DNA of 64,000 nucleotides, taken from Candidatus Tisiphia endosymbiont of Nemotelus nigrinus. Lineage in GTDB: Bacteria; Pseudomonadota; Alphaproteobacteria; Rickettsiales; Rickettsiaceae. The translations under genes and the position numbers were made by a program. Under the pieces are notes generated by a model, which was not told the origin of the DNA, did not search any database, and worked only from the letters and a program-made list of their open reading frames with translations. The stretch is taken from contig NZ_OZ032151.1 in the NCBI RefSeq assembly GCF_964026475.1, positions 992,001 through 1,056,000 of the forward strand, in the 5' to 3' direction. Positions within the stretch are counted from its first letter, which is position 1. Each line of letters begins with the position of its first letter. Shown piece by piece: positions 9,104 to 17,964 of the stretch.

Positions 9104-9865
9104 TTACAATGAAGTAAAAATAGGGAAATATCGACTATAAGCATAGAAATGAGGATTCTGGAAATTCTTCTTTTGATAAACTAATTCATTGCCATCTAGA
9201 TCAACAATATTCCCACCATTAGCTTTTATTAGTGCATGACCTGCTGCAATATCCCATTCCATAGTTGTGCCAAATTTAGGATAAATATCGGCTTTTTCTT
9301 CTGCTATTAAACATAATTTAATTGAGCTTAGTACACTAACTACTTCGGTAATTAAATGTTTTTCTAAAAAATTCTTAGTATCTAAATTGGAGCAACGTGA
9401 GCTAACAACAGCATTATAGTGATTTCTAGGCAAGACATCAACACTTACTTCCACATTATTGTGTTCAACCCGCAAAATATTATTAGCATCTGTATAATGT
9501 AATTTTTGTATGGATGGTTGATATATAAAGCCAATAACAGGAATACCATTTTTTATCAATGCAATATTTACTGTATATGTATCCTCGCCTTTTACATAAC
9601 TTTTTGTACCATCAATCGGATCAACCAACCAAAATTGTTCTTCATTTAAAGTAACTATATCTCTCTCTTCACAAATTACCGGAATATTAGGTGTTAACTC
9701 TTTTAAGCCATCATATATAAAATCACTAATTTCTTTATCAGCATTTGTTACGGGCGAATTATCCTCTTTATACGAAATTATTAGCCCTAAATCTCTTGTC
9801 ATTAGAGCAATCCTTCCAGCTTCGGTAATTAAACTTCTTAAGGACTTAATTAAATGAACTATCAT
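9104..9865 (-). CDS. cysQ: 3'(2'),5'-bisphosphate nucleotidase CysQ
   Basis: A 253-residue member of the inositol monophosphatase superfamily. Metal ligands are visible as E66/E67 (CEERD), D82 and D85 in WLVDPIDGTKSY, and the C-terminal MEWDIAAGHALI motif. The DPIDGTKSY and EWDIAAG patterns favour CysQ, which hydrolyses PAP to AMP, over SuhB. The start overlaps the upstream DUF2608 gene by 4 nt (ATGA), so the two are probably translated together. In a host-dependent organism the role is likely PAP detoxification, for example from ACP phosphopantetheinylation, rather than sulfate assimilation. Confidence 0.88.
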   Translation of the reverse strand: MIVHLIKSLRSLITEAGRIALMTRDLGLIISYKEDNSPVTNADKEISDFIYDGLKELTPNIPVICEERDIVTLNEEQFWLVDPIDGTKSYVKGEDTYTVNIALIKNGIPVIGFIYQPSIQKLHYTDANNILRVEHNNVEVSVDVLPRNHYNAVVSSRCSNLDTKNFLEKHLITEVVSVLSSIKLCLIAEEKADIYPKFGTTMEWDIAAGHALIKANGGNIVDLDGNELVYQKKNFQNPHFYAYSRYFPIFTSL

Positions 9866-10722
9866 TTGTTATTTTCTATAAATTGCTTAGCATCATCATC
9901 TTCTAACCACTTTCCTGTTTTTAATAAAGTCTGTTGTTGCAACTTCACTATATTATCTTGTGGAATACCCTTTAATTCTGTAACAGCTAAATATTCTATG
10001 CCATAATAATCTAGGTCAACTGTTTTGAGAAAATTATCTATATTTTTTAATTCACTTCTTCTATTCTCAAAAATTATAATATTATCAGGTAAAATATTTG
10101 TGATACGCATAAACTCATATAGTGCCTGAGCTTTATTTAAAAAATCAGTAAATATTATGCCTTTATAAAAAATTGGTGACTTTTTATCAGTCTCATCAAA
10201 TTTTAATACTTCTTTATTATTAACTTTATCAGTAAATTTAATACCGAGTCTACTTAGTTGTTTATACTGCCATTCCTCATAATTTTCAATCCTTCTACAT
10301 GCTGGGTTAATTTTAGTAAAGCCAAAAACCAAAGCCCCAGAACTCTTTAGCTTATCAATAAATTTCGACCAATTAGCTTCTACTAACATAGCTTGTCTTT
10401 GCAGTATCAACTTAGCAATTATTTCATCTATATTGGAATGATACTTTTTCAAAACAGCAATCTCATCAACAAACCCTGCATAAGGATTAGCATAACGAAA
10501 CATATTAGACTTAGGTGTAATTATTGTATCATCAATATTGATTAGCACTAAGCTATTTGCTCCAATTTTTTCAAATAAATTTTTTACCGTAACAGAGTCT
10601 ATAGAGTAAGTGGGAATAATTATTGCATAACTTGTGTATGGTAATATAACAAGAATTAATAATAATTTTGACTTATGCAGGAAGTCTAATAATTTTAATA
10701 AAAAGTTATTTTTTATTGTCAT
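9862..10722 (-). CDS. DUF2608 (HAD-like) exported protein, paralogue 1
   Basis: A 286-residue protein with a signal peptide (hydrophobic residues 20-33, cleavage probably after SYA). It resembles the DUF2608 family of HAD-fold surface or periplasmic proteins common in Rickettsia and Legionella. The HAD motif I region reads LVLINIDDTI, where the family usually has an Asp nucleophile before IDxT; here it is N62, so catalysis is doubtful. Residues 11-19 (LLDFLHKSK) are encoded by one arm of repeat family D (10668-10688). It overlaps cysQ by 4 nt and its paralogue by 17 nt. The function is unknown. Confidence 0.7.
   Translation of the reverse strand: MTIKNNFLLKLLDFLHKSKLLLILVILPYTSYAIIIPTYSIDSVTVKNLFEKIGANSLVLINIDDTIITPKSNMFRYANPYAGFVDEIAVLKKYHSNIDEIIAKLILQRQAMLVEANWSKFIDKLKSSGALVFGFTKINPACRRIENYEEWQYKQLSRLGIKFTDKVNNKEVLKFDETDKKSPIFYKGIIFTDFLNKAQALYEFMRITNILPDNIIIFENRRSELKNIDNFLKTVDLDYYGIEYLAVTELKGIPQDNIVKLQQQTLLKTGKWLEDDDAKQFIENNK
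10668..10688. repeat. Solo arm of repeat family D inside a signal-peptide coding region
   Basis: TTGACTTATGCAGGAAGTCT and a final A match, with one change, the right arm of the full element at 11552-11697. It encodes LLDFLHKSK in paralogue 1, at the same place where the full element sits in paralogue 2. Confidence 0.7.
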
Positions 10723-11782
10723 ACGGATTTATACTTTTTTGATTCTTAGCTTTAATTTTAGCATTGTTTCTTTTTGCTGCATTTATCTTATTAATCAACT
10801 CCTTAAATAATTTTACAAAATCATGAGAGCTGAATATTGATTCTTTTGTGTCAGATAATCGATAATTATAACCAATAAACATCACATCATTGTCATAATT
10901 TCTCAGTTGATTTTCCATTGCAGTCAACTCACTGGAATTTTCATCAACCATTATCAGAACTTTTGGCATAAATTTCACTTGTATTAAGAAATTTAATATT
11001 AACCTAAATGAAGGATTATTATTGCTACTCAATATACCTTGATAAAATGTCGGATAAGTATTATCAAAAGGCTCCATATTATTAAAAATAAGATAGTTAT
11101 GTTGAGGGAAACTATTAGACAAATCAATATTAAATTTCTTCAAATAATCAGCCTTCCATATTTCTAGTTTCTTTATATTGTTAAAGTCACCAGTTAAACT
11201 ATGGTCATTAACAATTACTGGACTGCCTTTATCCATTACATCTTTTATAAATTTAGGCAGATTGCTATCTAACAACTCGTTTTTATATTCTGTAAATAAT
11301 ATTGTATCAATATAGGCTTCTTTTGATGGTCTAATTAATTTAAATAATTCAGATAGCTTTGATAATTCATTTTTATTCAATTGGTCGATTGATGGAAAAA
11401 ATGATTTGAATATAACTTTGTCTCTTCCCAAAACCAGTAGGATATCATTGGGGGAATAATTATTGCATAATTCTTCATATTCCTTATTTATTTGCTCCAA
11501 ACTATCAGTATTGAAAATCTTGCCATGTGCTATTAAGGGCAATAGTAATAGTAGACTTGCTGCATAAGTCAATCTAGTTGGTGATTCTGTCGTCGAAACT
11601 CGCCTCCGCTCCTCACGTACGTCTGTGTACGCTGCGGTACTCGGCTTCGTTTCTCCTAAAAATCCCTCAACTATCTTTGATTTATGCAGCAAGTCTAGTA
11701 TGTAAGCAATAGACTTCTTGAATAATTTTATATTCTTTAAAGCAGAGGCGTATAGCTTTAATGTATTTTCTTTAGTCATCAT
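10706..11782 (-). CDS. DUF2608-like exported protein, paralogue 2, with in-frame repeat insertion
   Basis: The frame is open up to 11833, but the first codons overlap the upstream gene. I prefer the MMTKENTLKLY start at 11782 or 11779. The protein is related to the downstream gene (same length of mature region, WKADYLKKFNID versus WQYKQLSRLGIKF, FYQGIL versus FYKGII). A family D element (11552-11697) inserts about 48 residues into the signal sequence, between KKSIAYI and SLLLLLPLIAHG. The HAD motif I position reads LLVLGRDKVIF, so the catalytic Asp pair is lost. Probably a non-enzymatic exported protein; whether it is still secreted is uncertain. Confidence 0.6.
   Translation of the reverse strand: MMTKENTLKLYASALKNIKLFKKSIAYILDLLHKSKIVEGFLGETKPSTAAYTDVREERRRVSTTESPTRLTYAASLLLLLPLIAHGKIFNTDSLEQINKEYEELCNNYSPNDILLVLGRDKVIFKSFFPSIDQLNKNELSKLSELFKLIRPSKEAYIDTILFTEYKNELLDSNLPKFIKDVMDKGSPVIVNDHSLTGDFNNIKKLEIWKADYLKKFNIDLSNSFPQHNYLIFNNMEPFDNTYPTFYQGILSSNNNPSFRLILNFLIQVKFMPKVLIMVDENSSELTAMENQLRNYDNDVMFIGYNYRLSDTKESIFSSHDFVKLFKELINKINAAKRNNAKIKAKNQKSINPYDNKK
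11552..11697. repeat. Repeat family D (RPE1-like coding element), full copy
   Basis: A 146-bp element bounded by arms TAGACTTGCTGCATAAGTCA at the left and the inverse ending GCAGCAAGTCTA at the right, with one mismatch over 21 bp. On the minus strand it is open in the frame of the host gene and encodes IVEGFLGETKPSTAAYTDVR and more. The STAAYTDVRE core recalls the RPE1 family of Rickettsia palindromic elements. Relatives lie at 21689-21816 and 25954-26090. Confidence 0.8.
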
Positions 11783-11786
11783 AGCC

Positions 11787-13550
11787 CTATAGTTTTGTGG
11801 TAGCTTCTCTTGGAAGTAGCATAGCATATTCATTTAGAGTCCTCTTGATGCTATTAAGTATGTTAAGTTCATTTTTTTTCCTAGCAAATACATAATATAT
11901 TATTTTACTTATAGTGGTGCGTTTTTTAACTTGCATAACCAATTCCTGATGAACAATTGCTTGAATTGTAGTTAAATTACCATTCATTAAAAATTGTGAT
12001 AAGAGCTGAAGCTGTTCAGCACTAAAAGTTGTTAGTAATATTCTAATGATTACTGTAATATAACCTGCAGGAGTTGTTATATTAGTCCTCCTGACATATT
12101 TTTTAAAATTTAAACTAAATGTTTTATTTAAATATTTATCACTAAAAATTTCTACAAAATTTATTTCACGTAATTGTTTTATTACTATTTCCCTTTCCTG
12201 TTCAATTATCCTCATTTTAGTTGAAGTAACATTGCTATTTACCTTATAGTCAGCTGAGATTTTATAGGCTATTACTTGTTGTATAAACTCTGCATAATGC
12301 ATATCTTTTTTTAACAATGAGCTAATATTGCTAAATAGCAATTGATACCTAGTTTTTAAGGCATTTTTTGTAAAACTATCTAAAGAAATATATCGTTTAA
12401 TAATTTTAGTTTCAAGTTTTGAAGAAAACTTAGATTCAATAGAAGAAATCATTAAAGAAATAGTATGACCACTTTGAATATTTTGAGTTAACCTTTTTCT
12501 AATATAAGCTAGTATATAATTAAGATTAGGATCTACGGTTATATTAAACATCCTGATAGCATTTATATGCTTTATAATATTAATTAAAACTTCATGCATA
12601 AAGCTATTTCGCTGGAGTAGAAATCTTTCTACTATAGCAAACTCTGTATTTTCTATCTGATGTATCATGATATTATAATTTTCAAATAATTCTAAAAGTT
12701 CATATCCTGAATTATTAAATTTATTGGAACTCTTCCTAAATCCTGATTCCTCATATATTCTTATCAAAATGTGGTTTATAATTTTAGATTTAACACATAA
12801 ATCTTTTAGTCTATTATATAAGCAAATTAACTTAGCATTGGTTAATTCCATTAATACGTTGTGATCATTTATCAAAAAATTAGTAATTCTTTCAAAAATG
12901 TACTTATAATCTACTGAATTCTCTTCTTTCAATATCAATAATATATTAGCATGGAATAACAAGGGGATAGAGTCTTTCTTTATATCAACGGTAGAATCAA
13001 TCTGCCATAATTCTTTAATAAGCAACAATTGATCTAAAAGTAGATTTTGTTGTTCTGTTGATAAATTATCTAAATTCACAATAATTGCAGTTGCCTGTAG
13101 ATTATTGATAACATCTTGATTCTTAATATCTTCAGTTATGAGTAGGCAACAATGTTGTACAAAATTTTCCGCTAAATCCATTACTGTTTTTAGTGCTTGA
13201 TTATCTTCTTCATGATATGAATTAGAAGAATTTTCTAAATAATCCAATAATTGCTTAAGAGAGGTAGCAAAATTTGCTATTTCTTCCATTTGATATTTTT
13301 GTTGCTTTAATAGCTCAATAGAAAGGACTCCGTGTTGTTCAAGAATAGAACTTAAGTTCTTTTGACTATTCGAACTAAGATAATCAAGCAAATCACTATT
13401 TTGTTGTAGAATTTTTATAATACTAAAAATACGCAAAGACCTTTTTAAATTATTAGGATATTTACAAGACACAATATATTCAGTGCTTAAAGAGACGAAA
13501 CAGTCTTTTAATCTTTTTTCATACATAACTAATAACCTGTACTGTATCAT
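11787..13550 (-). CDS. Large hypothetical protein, 587 residues
   Basis: I do not recognise this gene. It encodes 587 residues rich in Leu, Ile, Asn and Lys, with no signal peptide and no clear membrane helix, and reads as almost wholly alpha-helical. The C-terminal third is basic (FKKYVRRTN, VKKRTTISK, FARKKNE). The first Met residues are close together (1 and 9), so the start is uncertain by a few codons. It lies upstream of and overlaps the DUF2608 pair, suggesting a polycistron. A helical-repeat scaffold or effector-like protein is possible, but nothing in the sequence decides it. Confidence 0.6.
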   Translation of the reverse strand: MIQYRLLVMYEKRLKDCFVSLSTEYIVSCKYPNNLKRSLRIFSIIKILQQNSDLLDYLSSNSQKNLSSILEQHGVLSIELLKQQKYQMEEIANFATSLKQLLDYLENSSNSYHEEDNQALKTVMDLAENFVQHCCLLITEDIKNQDVINNLQATAIIVNLDNLSTEQQNLLLDQLLLIKELWQIDSTVDIKKDSIPLLFHANILLILKEENSVDYKYIFERITNFLINDHNVLMELTNAKLICLYNRLKDLCVKSKIINHILIRIYEESGFRKSSNKFNNSGYELLELFENYNIMIHQIENTEFAIVERFLLQRNSFMHEVLINIIKHINAIRMFNITVDPNLNYILAYIRKRLTQNIQSGHTISLMISSIESKFSSKLETKIIKRYISLDSFTKNALKTRYQLLFSNISSLLKKDMHYAEFIQQVIAYKISADYKVNSNVTSTKMRIIEQEREIVIKQLREINFVEIFSDKYLNKTFSLNFKKYVRRTNITTPAGYITVIIRILLTTFSAEQLQLLSQFLMNGNLTTIQAIVHQELVMQVKKRTTISKIIYYVFARKKNELNILNSIKRTLNEYAMLLPREATTKL

Positions 13551-13744
13551 TAAAATCTTTCATGAATAAATATAGCTAATCCGATTAACATATACTATCA
13601 ATTCACATGACGATTTAAAAATCGTAGGGGAAATAGACTGGAATCCAAGGCGTCATTGTGATTGGTAATTTCTCTTCTTTTATTTTTAAAATCCAGATAT
13701 TTTGACCGGAACAGAAATCATGATGCTGGTAGAATGTTGAATCC

Positions 13745-13854
13745 TAGACACTGTTAACAAACTGCACATATTTTGGTAGTTTCTTCCATTTTGTTACGTG
13801 GTGTGTAGCACCAATGTTTAGGCTTATATCATAATTTAAAGATATAAGTGTCTA
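13745..13854. repeat. Chimeric A/B repeat
   Basis: The left end, TAGACACTGTTAACAAA (13745-13761), is a family A terminus; the right end, ATAATTTAAAGATATAAGTG then TCTA, is a family B terminus. The 110-bp unit is thus bounded by TAGACA and TGTCTA but mixes the two families. Confidence 0.6.
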
Positions 13855-13896
13855 GGAACACACAAAATTAGTAAGATGTATGTTCTTGGCTTAAAT

Positions 13897-13951
13897 GTCA
13901 TTGCGACGAAGCAATCCAAATCTTAATATCTTTTTGGATTGCTTTGTTGTA
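13897..13951. repeat. Short palindromic repeat C
   Basis: GTCATTGCGACGAAGCAATC and an inverted GGATTGCTTTGTTG separated by a short spacer; the usual AGGAGCTACTTTAGTAG segment is missing. Confidence 0.6.
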
Positions 13952-14058
13952 GCATTCCCATTATTTATCAAATCATTCGTAGGAATAACATAGTCAGACA
14001 CTCCATTATTTACACCTTTTCTACCGATAAAAGAAACCGCTCTTGCATTAAAAGGGTT
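13942..14058 (-). pseudogene. Possible restriction-specificity (TRD-like) fragment
   Basis: About 39 uninterrupted codons without a start read NPFNARAVSFIGRKGVNNGV and then SDYVIPTNDLINNGNA. The pattern of a short strand, NNGV, a strand and xNxGNA resembles target-recognition segments of HsdS or BcgI-like enzymes. It runs into repeat C sequence. This is pattern resemblance only. Confidence 0.2.
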
Positions 14059-14349
14059 GGAGTAATTCAGGTTTATTTAATCAATTTGTTTTATTGACAA
14101 AATATCAAAATATGTTACCAGTAATTCTTTAATAAGTGATTGATAATATCTATAGTTAATTATCATGTTTGTGCCGAGTATCATAATAATCTATTGGCAA
14201 GAATTTAAAATATCTATTTTGCACTAAATATGCAAAATAATTATTTACTGTATTTTGTCAGAGCAATTAACTATTATTATTTATTTATTTTAAGTTATTT
14301 TTACCTTATTCTTTACTCACCCAAATAACAACCAATTTAAGAAGAAGTA

Positions 14350-17028
14350 GTGTACTCTATACTTTATTATTATAATTTAAATTATAACGGTCTTGAGGCA
14401 AAATTTGATAAAGTTATTAAATTCTTGCAGGAAGGCGATTTTAAATCAGCAGAAGTTAAAAAGCTAAAACCTACTGATTATTTCAGAGCTAGACTGGATA
14501 TAACTAATAGAGTATTGTTTAAACCTATAAGGCATAATAATCAATATTACTTACTTATTTTAGAAATAATTCGAAATCATGATTATAGTAAATCGAGATT
14601 TTTAAAAGGGGGAGCAATAATTGAAGAAGATGTTGAATTTAAGTCACTAGAAGTAGCTGACCTTGAATTATTGAATGGTAGCCCTACAAACACCTCACCT
14701 GTTCGTTTGTTGAATAAGTTTATTATCTTTGATAAACAGCAAGAAGATATATTACATTGTAATCTACCGTTGCTTATTATTGGATCTGCTGGTAGCGGGA
14801 AAACCTCAGTAACTTTAGAAAAGCTTAAGGAGCTTGAAGGAAGAATTCTTTATATAAGTTTATCGAGCTATCTTGTTCACAATTCACAAAAATTATATTT
14901 TTCGTATAATTATAGTAATAGTAAACAGGATCTTGATTTTTTATCTTTTCGTGAGTTTTTGGAAACTATAGAAATTCCTGAAGGGCAACCAGTTAATGAA
15001 AATATATTTTTATCATGGTTTACCAAGCAAAAATTTTCTGGATCTATAGGAGATGGGCGTAAGCTATTTGAAGAATTTATAGGTGTAATAGCTGGTTCTT
15101 CTAATGATAGGGCTTATTTAACTAAAGAAGAATACCTAAATTTAGGAATAAAACAATCTATCTTTTCCCAAGAACAACGACATGATATTTATGATCTTTT
15201 CCAAAAATATACTAAATTCTTAGAGCAAGAAAACTATTATGATAGTAATATTATTGCTTATAACTATCTTAATTTAGTTGAAGCTACTTATGATGCAATT
15301 GTTGTCGATGAAGTGCAAGATTTTACTAATAGCCAATTATCTTTAATATTAAAAAGTTTAAAAGATAAGAGACAATTTTTGTTATGTGGGGATGCTAATC
15401 AAATAGTCCATCCCAATTTTTTCTCTTGGTCTAAGCTAAAATCTTTTTTTTATAGTGATACAGAGTTAAATGCCACTAGTATCACCAGAATTCTTGTAGC
15501 AAATTATCGTAATAGCTTAGAAGTTACTGAATTGGCTAACCGGGTGCTACGCTTTAAGAATTATCGTTTTGGCTCAATTGATAAAGAAAGCCATTATCTC
15601 ATAGACAGTACTTCGGAAAAACATGGTAGTGTTAGTTGTTTAGAAGCCACGCCAAGCATTATCAAAGAGGTAAATACCCGAACATCTAGATCAACAAGTT
15701 ATGCTATTTTAGTATTGTATGAACATTGCAAGCAGAAGGTCAGAAAAGTCTTTAATACACCTCTGATATTTACTATCCAAGAAGCAAAGGGTTTAGAATA
15801 TGAAAATATAATTCTTTATGATTTTATATCTTCTGAACAAACTTATACTGTTATTAGTAAGGATATGGATCAATCATTCCTTGATACAGATTTTAGATAT
15901 TCTCGGACAAAAGAAAAAACAGATAAATCCCTAGAAATATACAAGTTTTATATAAATTCTTTGTATGTTGCAATCACTCGGTCTATTTGCAATGTTTATA
16001 TGATAGAATCTAATCCAACTCATAAATTATTGAGGTTGTTAGATATTAATCAAATTAAGGAAGTAACTATTGAAGCTAAAGAGTCTTCTAGAGAAGAGTG
16101 GCAAAAGGAAGCAAGTAAGTTAATAATACAAGGTAAAGAAGAGCAGGCTAAAGCCATTGAAGATAGTATATTGCAACACAAAGTAATTCCATGGGAAATT
16201 ATTGATAATCAACAATTAGTGCAATTGCAGGATGCTGTATTAGTGCAAAAGACTGCTAATAAAAAGGATATAATTAAATTGCTAAATTATGCAATAATCT
16301 ATTCTGATGCTATTATAATAAAAGGACTGCAAGGTATCGGAGTGAAGGCTGCCAATAATATTGCCAAATGTATTACTTTAATGCAGGATGAATATTTCAT
16401 TGATTATATCTATAAAAATGCTAATGCTGTGTTACAAAAGGTTGATCAATTTGGTATTGATTATAGAAATGAGTTCAATTTTACCCCTTTAATGTGTGCT
16501 GCATATGTTGGTAAAAAGCTACATATAGAAACCCTAATTTCTTTAGGGGCGTCAGTAGATGCAACTGACAATAACCGTCGCAATGCCTTTATGATTGGTA
16601 TATCTAAGGCATTATCTGACATAAAATATTGTACCGGACTATTCCCAGATATCTATGAATATTTGAAACCAGATGCACTTATAGTAAAAATAAATAATAA
16701 GCTAGTTAAGATTGAATCATATAAATCTGAATATTTTTTGCTTTATCTTTTGTTAACAAAAATAAGGAATATCACCCACGTCAAGGACGAGCATCATGTG
16801 GTATTTAGATCTGGCACTATTGGTGATATGTTGAAGAATATGCCAGAAAATATTGTACCTAAACAACGTAAAAGTGTTGAATATATAAGGAGTATACTCG
16901 CACGCAATGAGGTAAATAGTAAGTATCCTTATAATAAGCATCTATTTACTAGAATACAAATAGGAGTGTATACTCTTAATAAGGAATTACAGATAAAACT
17001 TAATGATAATTGGCAAATGTTATATTAG
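14350..17028 (+). CDS. RelE-like / UvrD-like helicase / ankyrin fusion protein
   Basis: 892 residues from a GTG start (AAGAAGAAG just upstream may be the ribosome site). Residues 1-95 resemble a RelE/ParE toxin fold (KKLKPTDYFRARL, RVLFKPI, LLILEIIRNHDY). A superfamily 1 helicase-like core follows: Walker A GSAGSGKT at 145-152, Walker B with VVDEVQD at 318-324, QEAKGLEYENIIL (motif V) and LYVAITRS (motif VI). The C-terminal third carries at least one ankyrin repeat (NEFNFTPLMCAAYVG, then GASVDATDNNRRNAF). Such fusions suggest a toxin-type or effector role rather than DNA repair. Cotranscription with neighbours is not evident. Confidence 0.8.
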   Translation: MYSILYYYNLNYNGLEAKFDKVIKFLQEGDFKSAEVKKLKPTDYFRARLDITNRVLFKPIRHNNQYYLLILEIIRNHDYSKSRFLKGGAIIEEDVEFKSLEVADLELLNGSPTNTSPVRLLNKFIIFDKQQEDILHCNLPLLIIGSAGSGKTSVTLEKLKELEGRILYISLSSYLVHNSQKLYFSYNYSNSKQDLDFLSFREFLETIEIPEGQPVNENIFLSWFTKQKFSGSIGDGRKLFEEFIGVIAGSSNDRAYLTKEEYLNLGIKQSIFSQEQRHDIYDLFQKYTKFLEQENYYDSNIIAYNYLNLVEATYDAIVVDEVQDFTNSQLSLILKSLKDKRQFLLCGDANQIVHPNFFSWSKLKSFFYSDTELNATSITRILVANYRNSLEVTELANRVLRFKNYRFGSIDKESHYLIDSTSEKHGSVSCLEATPSIIKEVNTRTSRSTSYAILVLYEHCKQKVRKVFNTPLIFTIQEAKGLEYENIILYDFISSEQTYTVISKDMDQSFLDTDFRYSRTKEKTDKSLEIYKFYINSLYVAITRSICNVYMIESNPTHKLLRLLDINQIKEVTIEAKESSREEWQKEASKLIIQGKEEQAKAIEDSILQHKVIPWEIIDNQQLVQLQDAVLVQKTANKKDIIKLLNYAIIYSDAIIIKGLQGIGVKAANNIAKCITLMQDEYFIDYIYKNANAVLQKVDQFGIDYRNEFNFTPLMCAAYVGKKLHIETLISLGASVDATDNNRRNAFMIGISKALSDIKYCTGLFPDIYEYLKPDALIVKINNKLVKIESYKSEYFLLYLLLTKIRNITHVKDEHHVVFRSGTIGDMLKNMPENIVPKQRKSVEYIRSILARNEVNSKYPYNKHLFTRIQIGVYTLNKELQIKLNDNWQMLY

Positions 17029-17065
17029 ATACTAATGATTGAGTGTAGCAACAGGTTGAAATATA

Positions 17066-17184
17066 ACCCAAGTGTGCAAGTTATTTAAACAAAAAAGAGG
17101 TCATTCCCGCGCAGGTGGGAATCTATTATTTCTTATGCCTGTAGGCACTTTGATGGAGCGACCAAATAAACTTGCACACTGGGT
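17066..17184. repeat. Inverted repeat between convergent genes
   Basis: ACCCAAGTGTGCAAGTTA at 17066-17083 is inverted, with one base missing, as TAAACTTGCACACTGGGT at 17167-17184. The interior holds a second hairpin-forming piece with GTCATTCCCGCGCAGGTGGG. It lies between the converging 3' ends of the helicase fusion and yaaA and could act as a two-way terminator. Confidence 0.6.
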
Positions 17185-17211
17185 AATATAATTAACATGT
17201 ATAACTACAAC

Positions 17212-17964
17212 TTATGAATTTTTAACAAATACCCAATCTTTATTGGAAGATTCAGTTTCACTATATTGATAGTTTTGTTTAGAGAAGTGTTTTAATTTTT
17301 CAGGTAGGTCTATAAGATTTTCTGCAATAAAATTAAACATGCTGCCCCTAGCTTTTTTGGAGTTTATTGCTATTATTTGTAATTTATTATTTCTTTTTTC
17401 TTTAAAATATATATTAATTATTGGATATTTAAGATTATTTTGATTAATGACGCAGGAATATTCATTAGATGCTAGGTTGATTAGATATTTATTTTGGTGA
17501 GTTGATAATATTTGGTTTACATAATTGGTGATATCGTCTTGCCAGAAATTTGATAATTTTCCAAAATTTGGCAATTTTGTTGCCATTTCTAGTCGATAAG
17601 GTTTTATTTTATCTAAAACTCTTAGTGCGCCGTATAAACCTGATATAATTAAGGTGTGTCCTTGCAAGAAATCCCACTGCTTTTCAGTAAAGTTCTGCCT
17701 ATCAATATTATGATACACATCCCCATCATAGGCAAATATTGCTTGTTTTTGAGGCTGGTTATCAAAATCCTTAAATCTATGATAATTAAGCTCAGCCAGT
17801 TTATCACTAACCCCCATTAGCTGCTTGATCTGATTTTGCGACAAACTTTTACATATTTGTAAAAGATATTGTGTTTTAGTAAGGAAATGGGGTTGCACCG
17901 ATGGTACTCCAAATATTTCAGAAGTAAAATCTTGAGTTTTAGCTGGTGAGATTATACTAAGCAT
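17212..17964 (-). CDS. yaaA: Peroxide stress protein YaaA (DUF328/UPF0246)
   Basis: 250 residues beginning MLSIISPAKTQDF, the hallmark start of YaaA. Other conserved stretches are LMGVSDKLAELNYHRFKDF, AIFAYDGDVY, LIISGLYGALRVLDKIKPYRLEM and the C-terminal KKARGSMFNFIAEN. The family limits free iron and DNA damage during hydrogen peroxide stress. It is monocistronic and faces away from the rRNA unit. The identification is firm; the role here is by homology. Confidence 0.93.
   Translation of the reverse strand: MLSIISPAKTQDFTSEIFGVPSVQPHFLTKTQYLLQICKSLSQNQIKQLMGVSDKLAELNYHRFKDFDNQPQKQAIFAYDGDVYHNIDRQNFTEKQWDFLQGHTLIISGLYGALRVLDKIKPYRLEMATKLPNFGKLSNFWQDDITNYVNQILSTHQNKYLINLASNEYSCVINQNNLKYPIINIYFKEKRNNKLQIIAINSKKARGSMFNFIAENLIDLPEKLKHFSKQNYQYSETESSNKDWVFVKNS

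Larger units (their letters stand above)
13551..14349. other. Repeat-rich intergenic region without an intact gene
   Basis: It holds a family F-like stretch (13608-13665), an A/B chimeric repeat (13745-13854), a short palindromic C copy (13897-13951), a possible specificity-domain scrap (13942-14058) and AT-rich sequence before the GTG of the helicase fusion gene. Confidence 0.6.

Noticed and set aside
17029-17211. Small RNA gene between the helicase fusion and yaaA
   Set aside because: The secondary structure is explained by an inverted repeat between convergent genes; no promoter is visible.
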